DNA of 64,000 bases, taken from Anaerolineae bacterium (GTDB taxonomy: Bacteria; Chloroflexota; Anaerolineae; Aggregatilineales; Phototrophicaceae). The stretch spans positions 1 through 64,000 of the forward strand of contig JALHQT010000002.1 of NCBI GenBank assembly GCA_022841825.1. The letters run 5' to 3'. The position numbers and the translations under genes are program-made. The notes under the pieces are model-generated. The model worked only from the letters and a program-made list of their open reading frames with translations. It searched no databases and was not told the DNA's origin. Shown one piece after another: positions 1-9,266 of the stretch; position 1 is the stretch's first letter; each line of letters opens with the position of its first letter.

Positions 1-100
1 GCCAAATGCGCTGCCTTCAACTTTGGTCTTTGGCTCAATCATTTGCTGGAGCGCCCTTCTCATGCTTTTGCTACTCTCATCCTTTAGTATCGGACAAGCC

Positions 101-345
101 TATTTAGGGTGAGGGCTAAAGCGAAACTCTAGACATGCTGTCCCCTTTACTAAACTGTCTGCCCCTGAACCGCACGCGGAGAGGGGAGCCAGAACTCGCA
201 ACGAGTCTTCTGGCTCCCCTCGCCCCCGATGCGTTCTCGAAAGTGTCATCGTGAACTGTTTATGCAGCATCGCGTGGCGACCGAGCGCAGAGCGGCGAGG
301 AAGGGGGCGGGGGGTGAGGGCTGGATGTCCCCCGCGCCTTATCGA
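101..345. repeat. Intergenic CTCACCCC/GGGAGAGGGG-type repeat cluster
   Basis: No gene was recognised in the first 408 bases. The stretch holds several pieces of a repeat seen elsewhere in the window: TTAGGGTGAGGGC near 108, GGAGAGGGGAGCCAGAA at about 179-195, and the block from about 272 to 321 (GCGTGGCGACCGAGCGCAGA and onward). That last block recurs almost exactly at 49337-49386. Other members lie near 15.7, 17.4, 30.3, 49 and 56.3 kb. It looks like a non-autonomous palindromic intergenic element. Confidence 0.6.
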
Positions 346-408
346 CATCTTAGGCGCGATCCGCCATAATTGCACCATCATCCCACGACGAGGAATGGAC
401 GCCGCACG

Positions 409-3400
409 ATGCCCCACTTCTTCATTTCGTATGCCCATGACGACGCAAAACACTTCGCCCAGGTCTTGCATGACGACCTCGAAAGCAGCGGCTTCGACAT
501 CTGGCTCGACCGGCACGACATCCAGCCGCCCGCCAACTGGGACGAGGCGATTGAAAAGGCGCTGCGCGGTTGCGCGGCTGTGATCGCCCTGATCACGCCC
601 AAGAGCCTGGCATCGCAGGTCTGCCGCAACGAGTGGCAGGTTGCCAGCAACGCCAGCAAGCCGATCCTGCCGATCCTCATCACGCCAGAAAATGGCGGCG
701 CGCCGTCTGCCTTCGCCGATCTGCCGCTCCTGTTCGCGCGGGCGCAGGCGGTCAATTTCGTGCGCGATGGCGAGGCGGCGGGGTTTGCCCAGGTGCGCAA
801 AGGGCTGCGCAACATCCAGACGCTGCAAGCGGAGATCGCGGAGACGGCGCGCAAGCTGCACGAGTACCAGCAGGGGACGACGGATGCCCCGCGCCCCGAC
901 GCGCTCGCCAGCGCCATCGGCGACCTGCAAAGCGACCTGGCGATCAAGCGGCGCGCGCTGCTGGAGCCGGGCACGGTGGCGGCGGAGCAGGCGCAGTCGC
1001 TGCAAACGCTGATGGCGCTGCAGCGCCAGGCGCAAAAGCAGGCGTCCGAACGGGCGACGCGCGGCGAGCGGCGCGTGGTCGGCATGATGCCGCAGGCGCT
1101 GCCGGACAGCTTCAAAGACCGCGAGCGCGAAAGGGCGGAGATCACCAATTACCTGATTGCGGACGGCGGCGAGCGGCGCATCATCAGCGTGATCGGGCGC
1201 GGCGGCATGGGCAAGACCGCCCTCGCCTGCACGGTCTTGCAGGCGCTGGAAGGTGACCACGCCCGCATTCACGGCATCGCCTATCTGAGCGGGGCGGAAC
1301 GCGCGCGCACGCTGACGCTGCAAGCGATCTACGACGCGCTGGGCGCGATGCTGGGCGGCGAGGACACCCAGGCGATCCGCGACATCTGGACGAACGTCAA
1401 CCTGACGCCGGAGGCGCGCGCCGAACGCCTGCTGGAGCGCGTCGGGACGCGGCGCTGCGTGCTGCTGCTGGACAACCTGGAGGATATGCTGGACGTGGAG
1501 GGGCGAATCCACGACGACGACCTGCGTCCGTTCATCGACCTGCTGCTGCGCCGCCCGCACGGCGTCCGCCTGCTCATCACGACGCGCGAGCCGCTCAAGC
1601 CCGCCGACGACGCGGTGCGCTATCAGTTCGCCGTCCCGCTGGACGAGGGGCTGCCGGAGCCGTACGCCGTCGAGCTGCTGCGCGACCTCGACCGCGACGG
1701 CGAGCTGGGGCTGCGCGAGGGGAGCGCGGCGACGCTGGCGGAGATCGCGCGGCGGACGCACGGCATCCCGCGCGCGCTGGAGGCGGTCGTCGGGCTGCTC
1801 GTCAGCGACCCCTTCCTGACGCCGGAGGCGCTGCTGAAGGACGCGCGCCTGTGGGGCGACCGTGTCACGCGCAATCTGGTCGAACGGGCGCAGTCGCGGC
1901 TGAACGCCGACGCGCGGCGGGTGATGCAGGCGCTGGCGCTGTATGGCAAGCCGGTGCCGGAGGCGGCGGTGCGCCACCTGCTGGAGCCGCTGGCGGGCGC
2001 GGGCGGCATCGACGTGGCGAAGACGCTGCGCCTTTTGGCGCGCGGGCGCTACCTGACGATCAACCGCGCCAGCGGGACGATCACGATGCACCCGCTCGAC
2101 CGCGAGCACAACTACGCCCAGCTTGATGAAAACAAGGACGAATGCCGCGCCTGGGAAGCGCGCGCCGCCGATTACTACGCCGCGCTCAAGGGCACGCCCG
2201 CCGACTGGGGGGAGTACGCTGACCTGGAACCTGCGCTGGAAGAATTCGATCACCGCGTCAAGGCAGGGGACTATGCGGCGGCGTTCGGCATCATCGATAC
2301 GATTGGCTTCGACTACCTGCGTCGTTGGGGGCACAGCGCCCGCGAGCTGGAACTGCGCCACCAATTGGTCAGCAGGCTGGGCGATGAGCGGTCAGAAGCG
2401 ATCAACCAGTTTCAGATGGGGCAGCTATACATCGATCTCGCCGATTACCGCGCGGCGCTGGCGGAGTATGAGGCGGCGCTGCCTGTCGCTGACAAGGATG
2501 TATTCGATCCGGGCGGGGGCGGGCGCGTCCTCGGCGCTATCGGCGATACTTACTGGTATCTTCAGGACTATCCGCGCGCGCTCGACTATCTCGAACGGGC
2601 GCTGGCGCGCGCGCGCGAAGTGAAGGATGAGACCAATGAGGCGTCGGCGCTGCACACCATCGGCAACGTCTACGTACATCAGGGGCGCATGACGGAGGCG
2701 CTCTACCATTACCAGCAGTCGCTGGCGATCAAGGAGCGCATCAACGCCGAATGGAACGTGCCGCCGACGCTCTCAGCCATCGCTCGTCTCTATATCGACC
2801 TTGGCGACCTCGCCGCGGCGCGTGAGTATGCAGAACGCTCAATGTACCTGAGCTTGAAGCTGAAGGATCGCCCTGGTGTTGGCTCTGAGCATAACCGCCT
2901 TGGCACGATTGACGAATACGAGGGGCGTTATGCGGATGCACTGGCGCATTACACACAGGCGCTCAGGATCGCCGAAGACGTGGGCGACCGACGCTGGAAG
3001 GTGTATGCACTCTGCAATCTCGCCGCGCTGCATCCGCAGATCGGCAGTTCAGCCGAAGCGGAGCAGCGACTTGCGGAGGCGCGCGCGCTGGCGGAGGAGA
3101 TCGCCAGCCCTGGAGAACTGAGCTATGCCTACCGCAGGACTGCCCGCCACCACCTGATCACGGGCGCATTCGCCGACGCGCGCGATTGGCTGCTGCGCGC
3201 CGCCCCGCATGAGCGCCCGGACAGCCTATTTCGTCAGCAGCGCGATCTCGCCATCGCGCACCTGCGCCTGGGCGATAGCGACGCAGGGCGCGACGCCTTC
3301 AATGCCTGCCTGGACGACTGCGCCAAGCTGCTGGCGGATACGGCGAACCTCTGGCATCCGAAATATGCGCGCGGGTTGGCGCTGTGTGGGCTGTGGCTGC

Positions 3401-3570
3401 TCACGGGCGATGACACCTATCTCGACATTGCCCGCGACGCCTACGCCGCCGGGCGCGCCAACTGCGCCGCGCCGGGCATCCTGAATGAGCAGCGGCTGCT
3501 GCTCGGCATCCTGGCGGGCGGCGCGGCAGAGGCGGAACGGGAGCGGGTGATGGCGACGTTTGGGGGGTAG
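409..3570 (+). CDS. TIR-STAND (NB-ARC)-TPR protein
   Basis: Modular signalling protein of 1053 residues. It has an N-terminal TIR domain (FISYAHDD at 4-12). The conserved TIR NADase glutamate is probably E75 in CRNEW. A helical linker follows, then a STAND NTPase with Walker A GRGGMGKT at 263-270 and Walker B CVLLLDNLED, and LLITTRE as the sensor segment. The C-terminal third is TPR repeats, roughly 650-1000. In known TIR-STAND proteins the TPRs sense a ligand, the NTPase oligomerises and the TIR consumes NAD+, often causing abortive anti-phage defence. That function is inferred here. The ATG at 409 was chosen because the TIR fold begins immediately after it; a TTG 39 bases upstream is less likely. 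It is a single-gene unit, and the next gene is convergent. Confidence 0.9.
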   Translation: MPHFFISYAHDDAKHFAQVLHDDLESSGFDIWLDRHDIQPPANWDEAIEKALRGCAAVIALITPKSLASQVCRNEWQVASNASKPILPILITPENGGAPSAFADLPLLFARAQAVNFVRDGEAAGFAQVRKGLRNIQTLQAEIAETARKLHEYQQGTTDAPRPDALASAIGDLQSDLAIKRRALLEPGTVAAEQAQSLQTLMALQRQAQKQASERATRGERRVVGMMPQALPDSFKDRERERAEITNYLIADGGERRIISVIGRGGMGKTALACTVLQALEGDHARIHGIAYLSGAERARTLTLQAIYDALGAMLGGEDTQAIRDIWTNVNLTPEARAERLLERVGTRRCVLLLDNLEDMLDVEGRIHDDDLRPFIDLLLRRPHGVRLLITTREPLKPADDAVRYQFAVPLDEGLPEPYAVELLRDLDRDGELGLREGSAATLAEIARRTHGIPRALEAVVGLLVSDPFLTPEALLKDARLWGDRVTRNLVERAQSRLNADARRVMQALALYGKPVPEAAVRHLLEPLAGAGGIDVAKTLRLLARGRYLTINRASGTITMHPLDREHNYAQLDENKDECRAWEARAADYYAALKGTPADWGEYADLEPALEEFDHRVKAGDYAAAFGIIDTIGFDYLRRWGHSARELELRHQLVSRLGDERSEAINQFQMGQLYIDLADYRAALAEYEAALPVADKDVFDPGGGGRVLGAIGDTYWYLQDYPRALDYLERALARAREVKDETNEASALHTIGNVYVHQGRMTEALYHYQQSLAIKERINAEWNVPPTLSAIARLYIDLGDLAAAREYAERSMYLSLKLKDRPGVGSEHNRLGTIDEYEGRYADALAHYTQALRIAEDVGDRRWKVYALCNLAALHPQIGSSAEAEQRLAEARALAEEIASPGELSYAYRRTARHHLITGAFADARDWLLRAAPHERPDSLFRQQRDLAIAHLRLGDSDAGRDAFNACLDDCAKLLADTANLWHPKYARGLALCGLWLLTGDDTYLDIARDAYAAGRANCAAPGILNEQRLLLGILAGGAAEAERERVMATFGG

Positions 3571-3657
3571 GTGAGGAGAGGTGATGAGGCAAAAGGTGAT
3601 GAGGGTAGGGGCGATGGTGCGTCGTCCGGAGTGCGCATCAAAATCACAGTCGCGTAG

Positions 3658-3815
3658 TCGCTTCGCTGGAAGCTCAAAGCTTCCAGCTTGAAGGGTGGAA
3701 AAGCCTCTCAAAGAGGCTCTTAAGACCTTCCTCATGTCGAAAGCACGGGTTAGTGAGCCGCTTCAGCGGCTTTCGACTGGGCTTCTAGCCTGAAGCTTTG
3801 AGCTTCAGGCGACGA
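3658..3815. repeat. Multi-hairpin intergenic repeat (AAGCTTTGAGCTT type)
   Basis: A run of short palindromes: GGAAGCTCAAAGCTTCC, AGCCTCTCAAAGAGGCT, AGCCGCTTCAGCGGCT and TGAAGCTTTGAGCTTCA. They lie between the convergent TIR-STAND and histidine kinase genes. The same palindrome modules reappear at about 9049-9202, beyond the TIR-NACHT-HEAT gene. No coding potential is seen. It may act as a bidirectional terminator, or may simply be a mobile palindromic element. Confidence 0.6.
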
Positions 3816-3854
3816 AACAAGTTTGGAGCATTCGCCCGCGCCCATCCCCCGCCA

Positions 3855-6173
3855 TCACATCTTCCCGCGATTGACGACCGTCGTATCCACGAAGTCCTTT
3901 TCGTAGCCATTGCCGGTCTTGGCGAAGCTCATCACCCGCCGCCCGTCTTTCGAGGATTCGAGCGGCAGTTCGATGTAGAAGGTCGAGCCGGGGCAGGCTT
4001 CCATATCATGACCCGGGCTTTCCACCCAGATGCGCCCGCCATGCCCCTCGACGATGCCGCGCGCAATCGTCAGCCCCAGCCCCGGTCCTGCGCCCATGAA
4101 CTTGTAGGTCCCGCTCGAATGCAGGCTGGGGTCGGTCGTGCGGTAGAACTTGTTGAAGATCAGCTCCAGGTTGTCTTTGTCGATGCCGACTCCGGTATCG
4201 GCAATCGCCAGCACGATGCGCTCCGGCGCACCACTCTCGGCGGCTTTCACGTCCGCCGTGACATCGATGCGCCCGCCATCCGGCGTGAACTTGATGGCAT
4301 TGACCAGCACATTGCGGAATGCCTGGACCAACCGCGTCATGTCCGCCTCGATCATCGGCAGCCCGCGCAGCCCGCGCACCACCAACGACAGCTTGCGCTG
4401 CCGCGCCACATCCGCCAGCGGCTCGACCGCCATGCGCAGGATGCTTTCCAGCGATGCTTCGGCGAAGCGCAGATCCATCGACTTGAGATCGAGCTGGCTC
4501 ACGTCGAGCATGGCGGCGATCAGTTCTTCGATGCGGTCGCCCGCCTTACCCATGTTCTCCAGATGCTCGCTCAGGCGATCCTGATCCAGGATGCCCTGGC
4601 TGTTGAGTGCGCTGGCGAGGTCGATGTAGCCCTTGATCTGTGCCAGGGGCGTTCGCAGCTCGTGGCTGGCGATGGTGATGAAATCGGTCTTGACGGCGTC
4701 CAGCTTCTCCATCTGATCTTTGGCGGCGGCGAGACCCCGGTTGAGCACCTGGGCGTTGTCGTTCAACTGCCGCAGATCGGCGACCAGGCGCGCGTTGCGC
4801 AACGCGACTCCGGTCTGATCCGCCATCGTCGCCAGCAGATCGAGATCTGCCTGCGTATAAAGCGAGTCATCGCGCTTGCTGCCGCAGACCAGCACGCCGA
4901 TCAGCGCGTCATCGACCACAATCGGCGCATAGGCGCTCATCGCCGTTTCGCGGAAGAATTGGCGTTCCGCCTCGCTGGCGGCGCTGAAGTCCGGCTTGAA
5001 CTCGATGTCGTACTGCGTCAGCGGCGCGCGCAGTTGCTGCCAGTGCTTGAAGATCGGGCTGCTGTTCGCCATGCGAAGCCGCCCCTCTTTGCCGCTGGCG
5101 CTGCCCGTCAGAAAGCGCAGGACGACCTGCCCGGTCTCCGAGTCGGGGGCGTTGACCAGGATCAAGCCCGCGCGCCGCGCATCCATCACCTCCGTCAGCG
5201 TATCGACCACCGTCTGCGCGAGCTGGCGCAGGTCGAGCGAGCGCGTGATCTGCTGGCTGTATCGGCGGGCAGCAGCGGTGGGGTCGGCGGCGGCGGGCGA
5301 ATAATGCTGGAAGAGCAGATTCAGCGCGCCGCGCAGGGGGACGTAGAGCGCCGCGATCACCAGCGCGACCGCGCCGACAAAGCCGACGAACAACGGTTGG
5401 TAGCGGAAACCGACCAGCATCAGCACCAGTAGGATGGCGAGCGCGATAACCCCCGCGGTCAGCACAATCGTCGCCAGCACGCGGAGCACCAGCCGCAGCC
5501 GCTCGGCGAGGTCGAACGCCTGCCGTTCGATATGCATATAGGCGGCACCGGCGACGCCCAACAACAGCGCCAGGATACCCGCCTGCATGAGGAGCGCCAC
5601 GCCGCTGAGGAGGAGCGCTGCTGCGGATAAGACGGCGATGCATTGGAACAGCCAGAGCAGTGCGCGATTGCCGACTTCCGGCAGGAGCGCGCGGTCATGG
5701 GCGATCAGCGTGATGCCCGGCAGCAGCGCGCTGATGACGACCAGCCCCGCCAGCACGACCACGCCCGACGCCTCCGGCGCGCGCAGCAGCGTGACCAGCC
5801 AGTCGCGCTCGCCGACGGTGAAGCCGGGGGAGAGCAGCGCCATCAGGGCGATCAGCCCGATCCAGACCGCGCCGCCCGCCCACCACCAGCGCGCCTGCTG
5901 CCCGTTGAGGTCGCGCAGCAGCAGCGCGCCGAATGCCACGAGCATGAACGCCAGCGCCAGCACCATGATAAAGCCGCGACCGAGGCGGTCGTTGAGGGCG
6001 AATTGTTCGGGGAGCAGCAGGCTGGCGGCGACGAGGACTGTCGCCAGCAGCGTGACGAGCAGCGTCTGCTTGCCCGCGATGGGGGGGCGCTTGAAGACGA
6101 CAACCCCGCAGAGCAGCGCGCAAATCAGCGCGACTGCCAGCGGAAGCAGGTTCTCTATCGAAAAGTTGCCCAT
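3855..6173 (-). CDS. Membrane histidine kinase with GAF sensor
   Basis: Sensor histidine kinase of 772 residues. The first ~290 residues are strongly hydrophobic, with about seven or eight membrane segments in two groups. A GAF-like domain follows (about 304-460). Then comes HisKA with SHELRTPL (phospho-acceptor about H504), and HATPase_c with NAIKF (N box), ADTGVGI (G1) and GPGLGLTIA (G2). It would autophosphorylate and signal to a response regulator, but none is adjacent; a REC protein lies far away at 55.4 kb. A TTG lies one codon upstream of the chosen ATG. The gene sits between the two TIR-STAND genes, and whether it is linked to them is unknown. Confidence 0.92.
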   Translation of the reverse strand: MGNFSIENLLPLAVALICALLCGVVVFKRPPIAGKQTLLVTLLATVLVAASLLLPEQFALNDRLGRGFIMVLALAFMLVAFGALLLRDLNGQQARWWWAGGAVWIGLIALMALLSPGFTVGERDWLVTLLRAPEASGVVVLAGLVVISALLPGITLIAHDRALLPEVGNRALLWLFQCIAVLSAAALLLSGVALLMQAGILALLLGVAGAAYMHIERQAFDLAERLRLVLRVLATIVLTAGVIALAILLVLMLVGFRYQPLFVGFVGAVALVIAALYVPLRGALNLLFQHYSPAAADPTAAARRYSQQITRSLDLRQLAQTVVDTLTEVMDARRAGLILVNAPDSETGQVVLRFLTGSASGKEGRLRMANSSPIFKHWQQLRAPLTQYDIEFKPDFSAASEAERQFFRETAMSAYAPIVVDDALIGVLVCGSKRDDSLYTQADLDLLATMADQTGVALRNARLVADLRQLNDNAQVLNRGLAAAKDQMEKLDAVKTDFITIASHELRTPLAQIKGYIDLASALNSQGILDQDRLSEHLENMGKAGDRIEELIAAMLDVSQLDLKSMDLRFAEASLESILRMAVEPLADVARQRKLSLVVRGLRGLPMIEADMTRLVQAFRNVLVNAIKFTPDGGRIDVTADVKAAESGAPERIVLAIADTGVGIDKDNLELIFNKFYRTTDPSLHSSGTYKFMGAGPGLGLTIARGIVEGHGGRIWVESPGHDMEACPGSTFYIELPLESSKDGRRVMSFAKTGNGYEKDFVDTTVVNRGKM

Positions 6174-6372
6174 CAATGCCCCGAAATTACCGTGCTCAAG
6201 CCCCTGCGTACCATCTTACATGCGCACCTCTCAATGTCACAAAAAGGAAACTTTGCGTTTGAGAGGGTATTCCCATGTGAGGCACTCTACCCGGCGTGGA
6301 TTTATGGCGCAAGGGAAAGTAGGGATGGCGGAGGGGGGATGAGAAGCGCCCAAGGTTCGCCTTGCGCCGCCG

Positions 6373-6502
6373 AGGCATGAAATGCCCCGGCTACGAGGAC
6401 GACGCCCCCTGCGGGGGCTGGCAACACGCTATCCGGATAAGGAGGACTCAGCCTGCGCAGCAGGCGTTGTCATTCTAGCCCGCCCATTTCATGGGTGGGC
6501 GG
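6373..6502. repeat. Multi-module palindromic block, inverted partner of the block at 10774-10902
   Basis: Four palindromic modules in order: GGCATGAAATGCC with CCCCGGCTAC, CCCCCTGCGGGGGCTG, CTCAGCCTGCGCAGCAGGC, and CCCGCCCATTTCATGGGTGG. The reverse complement of 10774-10902 has the same four modules in the same order, with variable linkers. The stretch from 6174 to 6722 has no recognised gene; its start is probably the kinase promoter region and the rest is repeats of this kind. Confidence 0.7.
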
Positions 6503-6520
6503 ACGCTATGCGACATGCTG

Positions 6521-6561
6521 CGCTACTCCTCGCGCGGCTTAATCTTCCCCGCGCGATAGTC
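6521..6561 (-). pseudogene. Duplicated 3' tail of the TIR-NACHT-HEAT gene
   Basis: On the minus strand this encodes DYRAGKIKPREE and a stop. The adjacent full-length gene ends with the same twelve residues at 6723-6761. The two 41-base copies (6521-6561 and 6721-6761) differ at only two positions by eye and are offset by exactly 200 bases. Palindromic repeats fill the space between them. This is a gene-end remnant or a flanking duplication left by the repeat, not a functional gene. Confidence 0.75.
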
Positions 6562-6722
6562 GCCTTGCGCCGCGAGCGGTTGGAAACCGCCCGCTAGTGG
6601 AAACGACGCCTGCTCCGCAGGCTGGCAATGCGCACTCCGAATAAACGTGACTCAGCCTGCGCAGCAGGCGTCGTCGCGATAGCCTGATGTTTCCAACATC
6701 AGGCGGAGGCTGCCCCCGCGCG

Positions 6723-8942
6723 CTACTCCTCGCGCGGCTTAATCTTCCCCGCACGATAATCCGCAAGTGCGGCTTGGGCGGCGGGGTGATTTGGGAAACG
6801 GCTCAGTGCGTTAGCGGTGCTGTGGCGGACAGACTTATCCGGATCTTGCAATGCCTCTGCCAGTCGTGGTACAGCCGGCGCACCCAACTGCTCCAGCGCT
6901 TCTGCGGCGCGGAGGCGGACATTCCAATCTTGATCGTGCAGGGCAGTGATCAGCGGCTCGACGGCGCACACGTTGCCTAATGCGCCCAGCGCCCAGGCGG
7001 CGAGGCGGCGCAGATACCTGTCTGGGTCGTGTAGGGCGACGATCAGCGGTTCGACGGCGGGATCGCCCAACTGCGCCAGCGCTCTTGCGGCGCTGCTGCG
7101 GACATACTCGTTCGGGTCGCGCAAGGCGGCGATTAGTGGTTCGACGGCGCGCGCGTCGCCTAACTTCCCCAGCGAGTCGACGGCGCCGCCACGGACAGAG
7201 ATTTGTGGGTCGCCTAACGCGGCAATCAGCGGTTTGACGGCGCGCGCATCGCCCAACTGCCCCAGCGCCAAGGCGGCGCTGCTACGGACATTTTCGTTCG
7301 TGTCGCGTAGGCTGCGAACGGCTGCCAGATATGCCAGGGCATCGTGCAGGCGCAGGTGCAAGAAACGGTAACTTGCGATGCGTAACTTACTCCAACGACT
7401 GACTGGGTCATTCCCGGCAAACTTGAGCATATCAAGACGCTCCGCAAGCCCAATCACATGCTTCGCATCCAAACCGTCGACAACTTCTGCCACAATATGC
7501 GTGTAGCCGCCCCCCCATACTCGCATCGACCACATGGCCGCCATTCCCAACCGCCGCTTCAACTCCTGCGCTGTGTAGGGAAGCGGCACGTCGGGCTGGC
7601 GTGCCTGCTCATGCATCCAGCGCTTGTCGATGAAGGCGTTCCAGATGCGGTCGTTCAGGTCGCCCGCGCTCTTCCCCCTTAGTGCACGCACATCTTCCGG
7701 CGCATCCTCGTAGGCGACGCGCACCAGCGCCAGCAGCAGCGGCGTGCGCAGCGCCTCTTTCAGCTCGGCGTCGGCACTCACCACCGCCCACAACCCCGCC
7801 ACATCCGCCAGATACGCCGCCATCTGCCCGTCGTCCAGCCGTTCCAGCCGCACGGCGCAGCTCAACGCCGCCTGCGCGCCAATCTGGCGGTATTCCTCGA
7901 CGCGGCTGCTCAGGATGACTTTGGAGGTCGTCGGCAGCACTTTCAGGAAGCGCTCGCGTGGGTCGTACTCGCCTTTGCTGGGATCATTCGGATCGACCGG
8001 ACGCGAGCCTCCGAGTTCGTCCAGTCCGTCGAGCAGCAGTAGCGCCTGACCGCCCTCGATCAAGCCGCGCAGCGCCGCCGCATCGAGCTTATGCATCCCC
8101 GCCAGCCAGTCGTGCAGCGGCGTCGCATCGTGCGCGTTCCAGCCGGAGATGCGCGCGAAAAGGGGCAGCGGCTGCGCCGGGTCGCTCAGGCGGGCGGCGG
8201 CGGCATCGCGGGCGAACGCCAGCAGCGTCGTCGTCTTGCCCGCGCCCGGCTCGCCCAGCAGCAGCACGCGGCCCTGGCAGTGGGCGTGGTCGTAAGCGGC
8301 GCGCAGCGACGGGAACGGTTCTGAGGGTGGGGCGGGTGCGGGAGCCTCGCGCAGCGTGTAGGGGACATACTTGGGGTTGAGCTGGCGCGTTTTGCCTCCC
8401 ACGTCGCCCGATGTCGCCACCGTCCGCAGCGTCAGCATGTCGTTCGAAAAGACCGAGGCGCGGATCGACTCGACCAGGTCGGCATACATCGCTTCGAGAT
8501 ATGCTTTGTAGGCATCGGGCGGCGGGGTGGGCGCGTCCCCGCTGCGGCTGCTGGCGACCGCCGCGCCATCCAGCCAATGGCACAGCGTCTCGAACGCCGC
8601 GTCCCAGCCTTTGAAGAAGTCGATCCAGGTGTTTGTGAAGATGTGGATGGGTGGCGGCACATTCGCGAAGCGCGCGACCAGGATCGGCTTTTTCAGGTAG
8701 TTCGCATATGCGATCTCGCGGCGCACGAAGCTGTCGTCGCGCAGCACATCCGGCGTCACGCACACGACCACATGCGCCGCCGCCTGAATCGCCTTCTCGA
8801 TCTCGGCGGTGAAGTCCTGCGCCGGGTCGATGCCGCGCACATCCCGCCACACGGCATAGCGCGGCTTCAGGGCAGCGTCGAGCGACGCTGCCCCCAGGTC
8901 GGCGTCCTTGCGTGCGTAGCTGATGAAAACCGTCGCGCTCAT
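6723..8942 (-). CDS. TIR-NACHT-HEAT repeat protein
   Basis: STAND protein of 739 residues. The N-terminal TIR-like domain begins FISYARKDADLG; its probable catalytic glutamate is E76 in SFVRREIAYA. A NACHT NTPase follows, with Walker A GEPGAGKT near 230-237, Walker B LLLLDGLDE near 300-312 and a sensor segment KVILSSRVEEY. The C-terminal part (about 545-730) carries five to six PBS-lyase-type HEAT repeats of about 31 residues, visible in the DNA as a ~93-base period with motifs such as AVEPLIAAL. By analogy with bacterial NLR-like proteins it may sense phage or stress and deplete NAD+. It uses HEAT repeats where the neighbouring TIR-STAND uses TPRs, so the two are not simple duplicates. Confidence 0.9.
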   Translation of the reverse strand: MSATVFISYARKDADLGAASLDAALKPRYAVWRDVRGIDPAQDFTAEIEKAIQAAAHVVVCVTPDVLRDDSFVRREIAYANYLKKPILVARFANVPPPIHIFTNTWIDFFKGWDAAFETLCHWLDGAAVASSRSGDAPTPPPDAYKAYLEAMYADLVESIRASVFSNDMLTLRTVATSGDVGGKTRQLNPKYVPYTLREAPAPAPPSEPFPSLRAAYDHAHCQGRVLLLGEPGAGKTTTLLAFARDAAAARLSDPAQPLPLFARISGWNAHDATPLHDWLAGMHKLDAAALRGLIEGGQALLLLDGLDELGGSRPVDPNDPSKGEYDPRERFLKVLPTTSKVILSSRVEEYRQIGAQAALSCAVRLERLDDGQMAAYLADVAGLWAVVSADAELKEALRTPLLLALVRVAYEDAPEDVRALRGKSAGDLNDRIWNAFIDKRWMHEQARQPDVPLPYTAQELKRRLGMAAMWSMRVWGGGYTHIVAEVVDGLDAKHVIGLAERLDMLKFAGNDPVSRWSKLRIASYRFLHLRLHDALAYLAAVRSLRDTNENVRSSAALALGQLGDARAVKPLIAALGDPQISVRGGAVDSLGKLGDARAVEPLIAALRDPNEYVRSSAARALAQLGDPAVEPLIVALHDPDRYLRRLAAWALGALGNVCAVEPLITALHDQDWNVRLRAAEALEQLGAPAVPRLAEALQDPDKSVRHSTANALSRFPNHPAAQAALADYRAGKIKPREE

Positions 8943-9048
8943 GCTGTGTGGTTCGCTAATAGCTCGACCGCGATTATGGCATGGCGCGCGTGGCGGCGCA
9001 ATGAGCGTTGCGCGTGGTCAGCGTCATGGCATCAAACGCATTTCGCCG

Positions 9049-9202
9049 CCTGAAGCTCAAAGCTTCAGGCTGCAAGACCAGCCGAAAGCCGCTGAAGCGG
9101 CTCTCCACTGCGGTCATTCGATATTGGAATCGTAGTACAGGAGCCGCTTCAGCGGCTTTTTCTGCCGTTCTAGCTGGAAGCTTTGAGCTTCTAGCGACCC
9201 GA
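9049..9202. repeat. Second AAGCTTTGAGCTT-type hairpin block
   Basis: Contains CTGAAGCTCAAAGCTTCAG, AGCCGCTGAAGCGGCT, AGCCGCTTCAGCGGCT and GGAAGCTTTGAGCTTC, the same palindrome modules as 3658-3815. It occupies most of the gap between the TIR-NACHT-HEAT promoter side and the end of the oxidoreductase gene. No coding potential is seen. Confidence 0.6.
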
Positions 9203-9266
9203 GAGCCTACCTATGATTTTGAGAGGACAGCCTTGGCGATAAGGTGAGGGCGGATTCGGCTGAGGG

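Noticed and set aside
100-2364. Long minus-strand open frame opposite the TIR-STAND gene
   Set aside because: Arg/Gln-rich shadow of a high-GC gene on the other strand; the plus strand shows clear TIR, NB-ARC and TPR motifs.
3798-5432. Plus-strand frame opposite the histidine kinase
   Set aside because: Low-complexity Arg/Gln/His composition and no domain; the kinase motifs are on the minus strand.
6382-6597. Short plus-strand frame in the repeat block
   Set aside because: Entirely palindromic repeat DNA; no ribosome site or domain.
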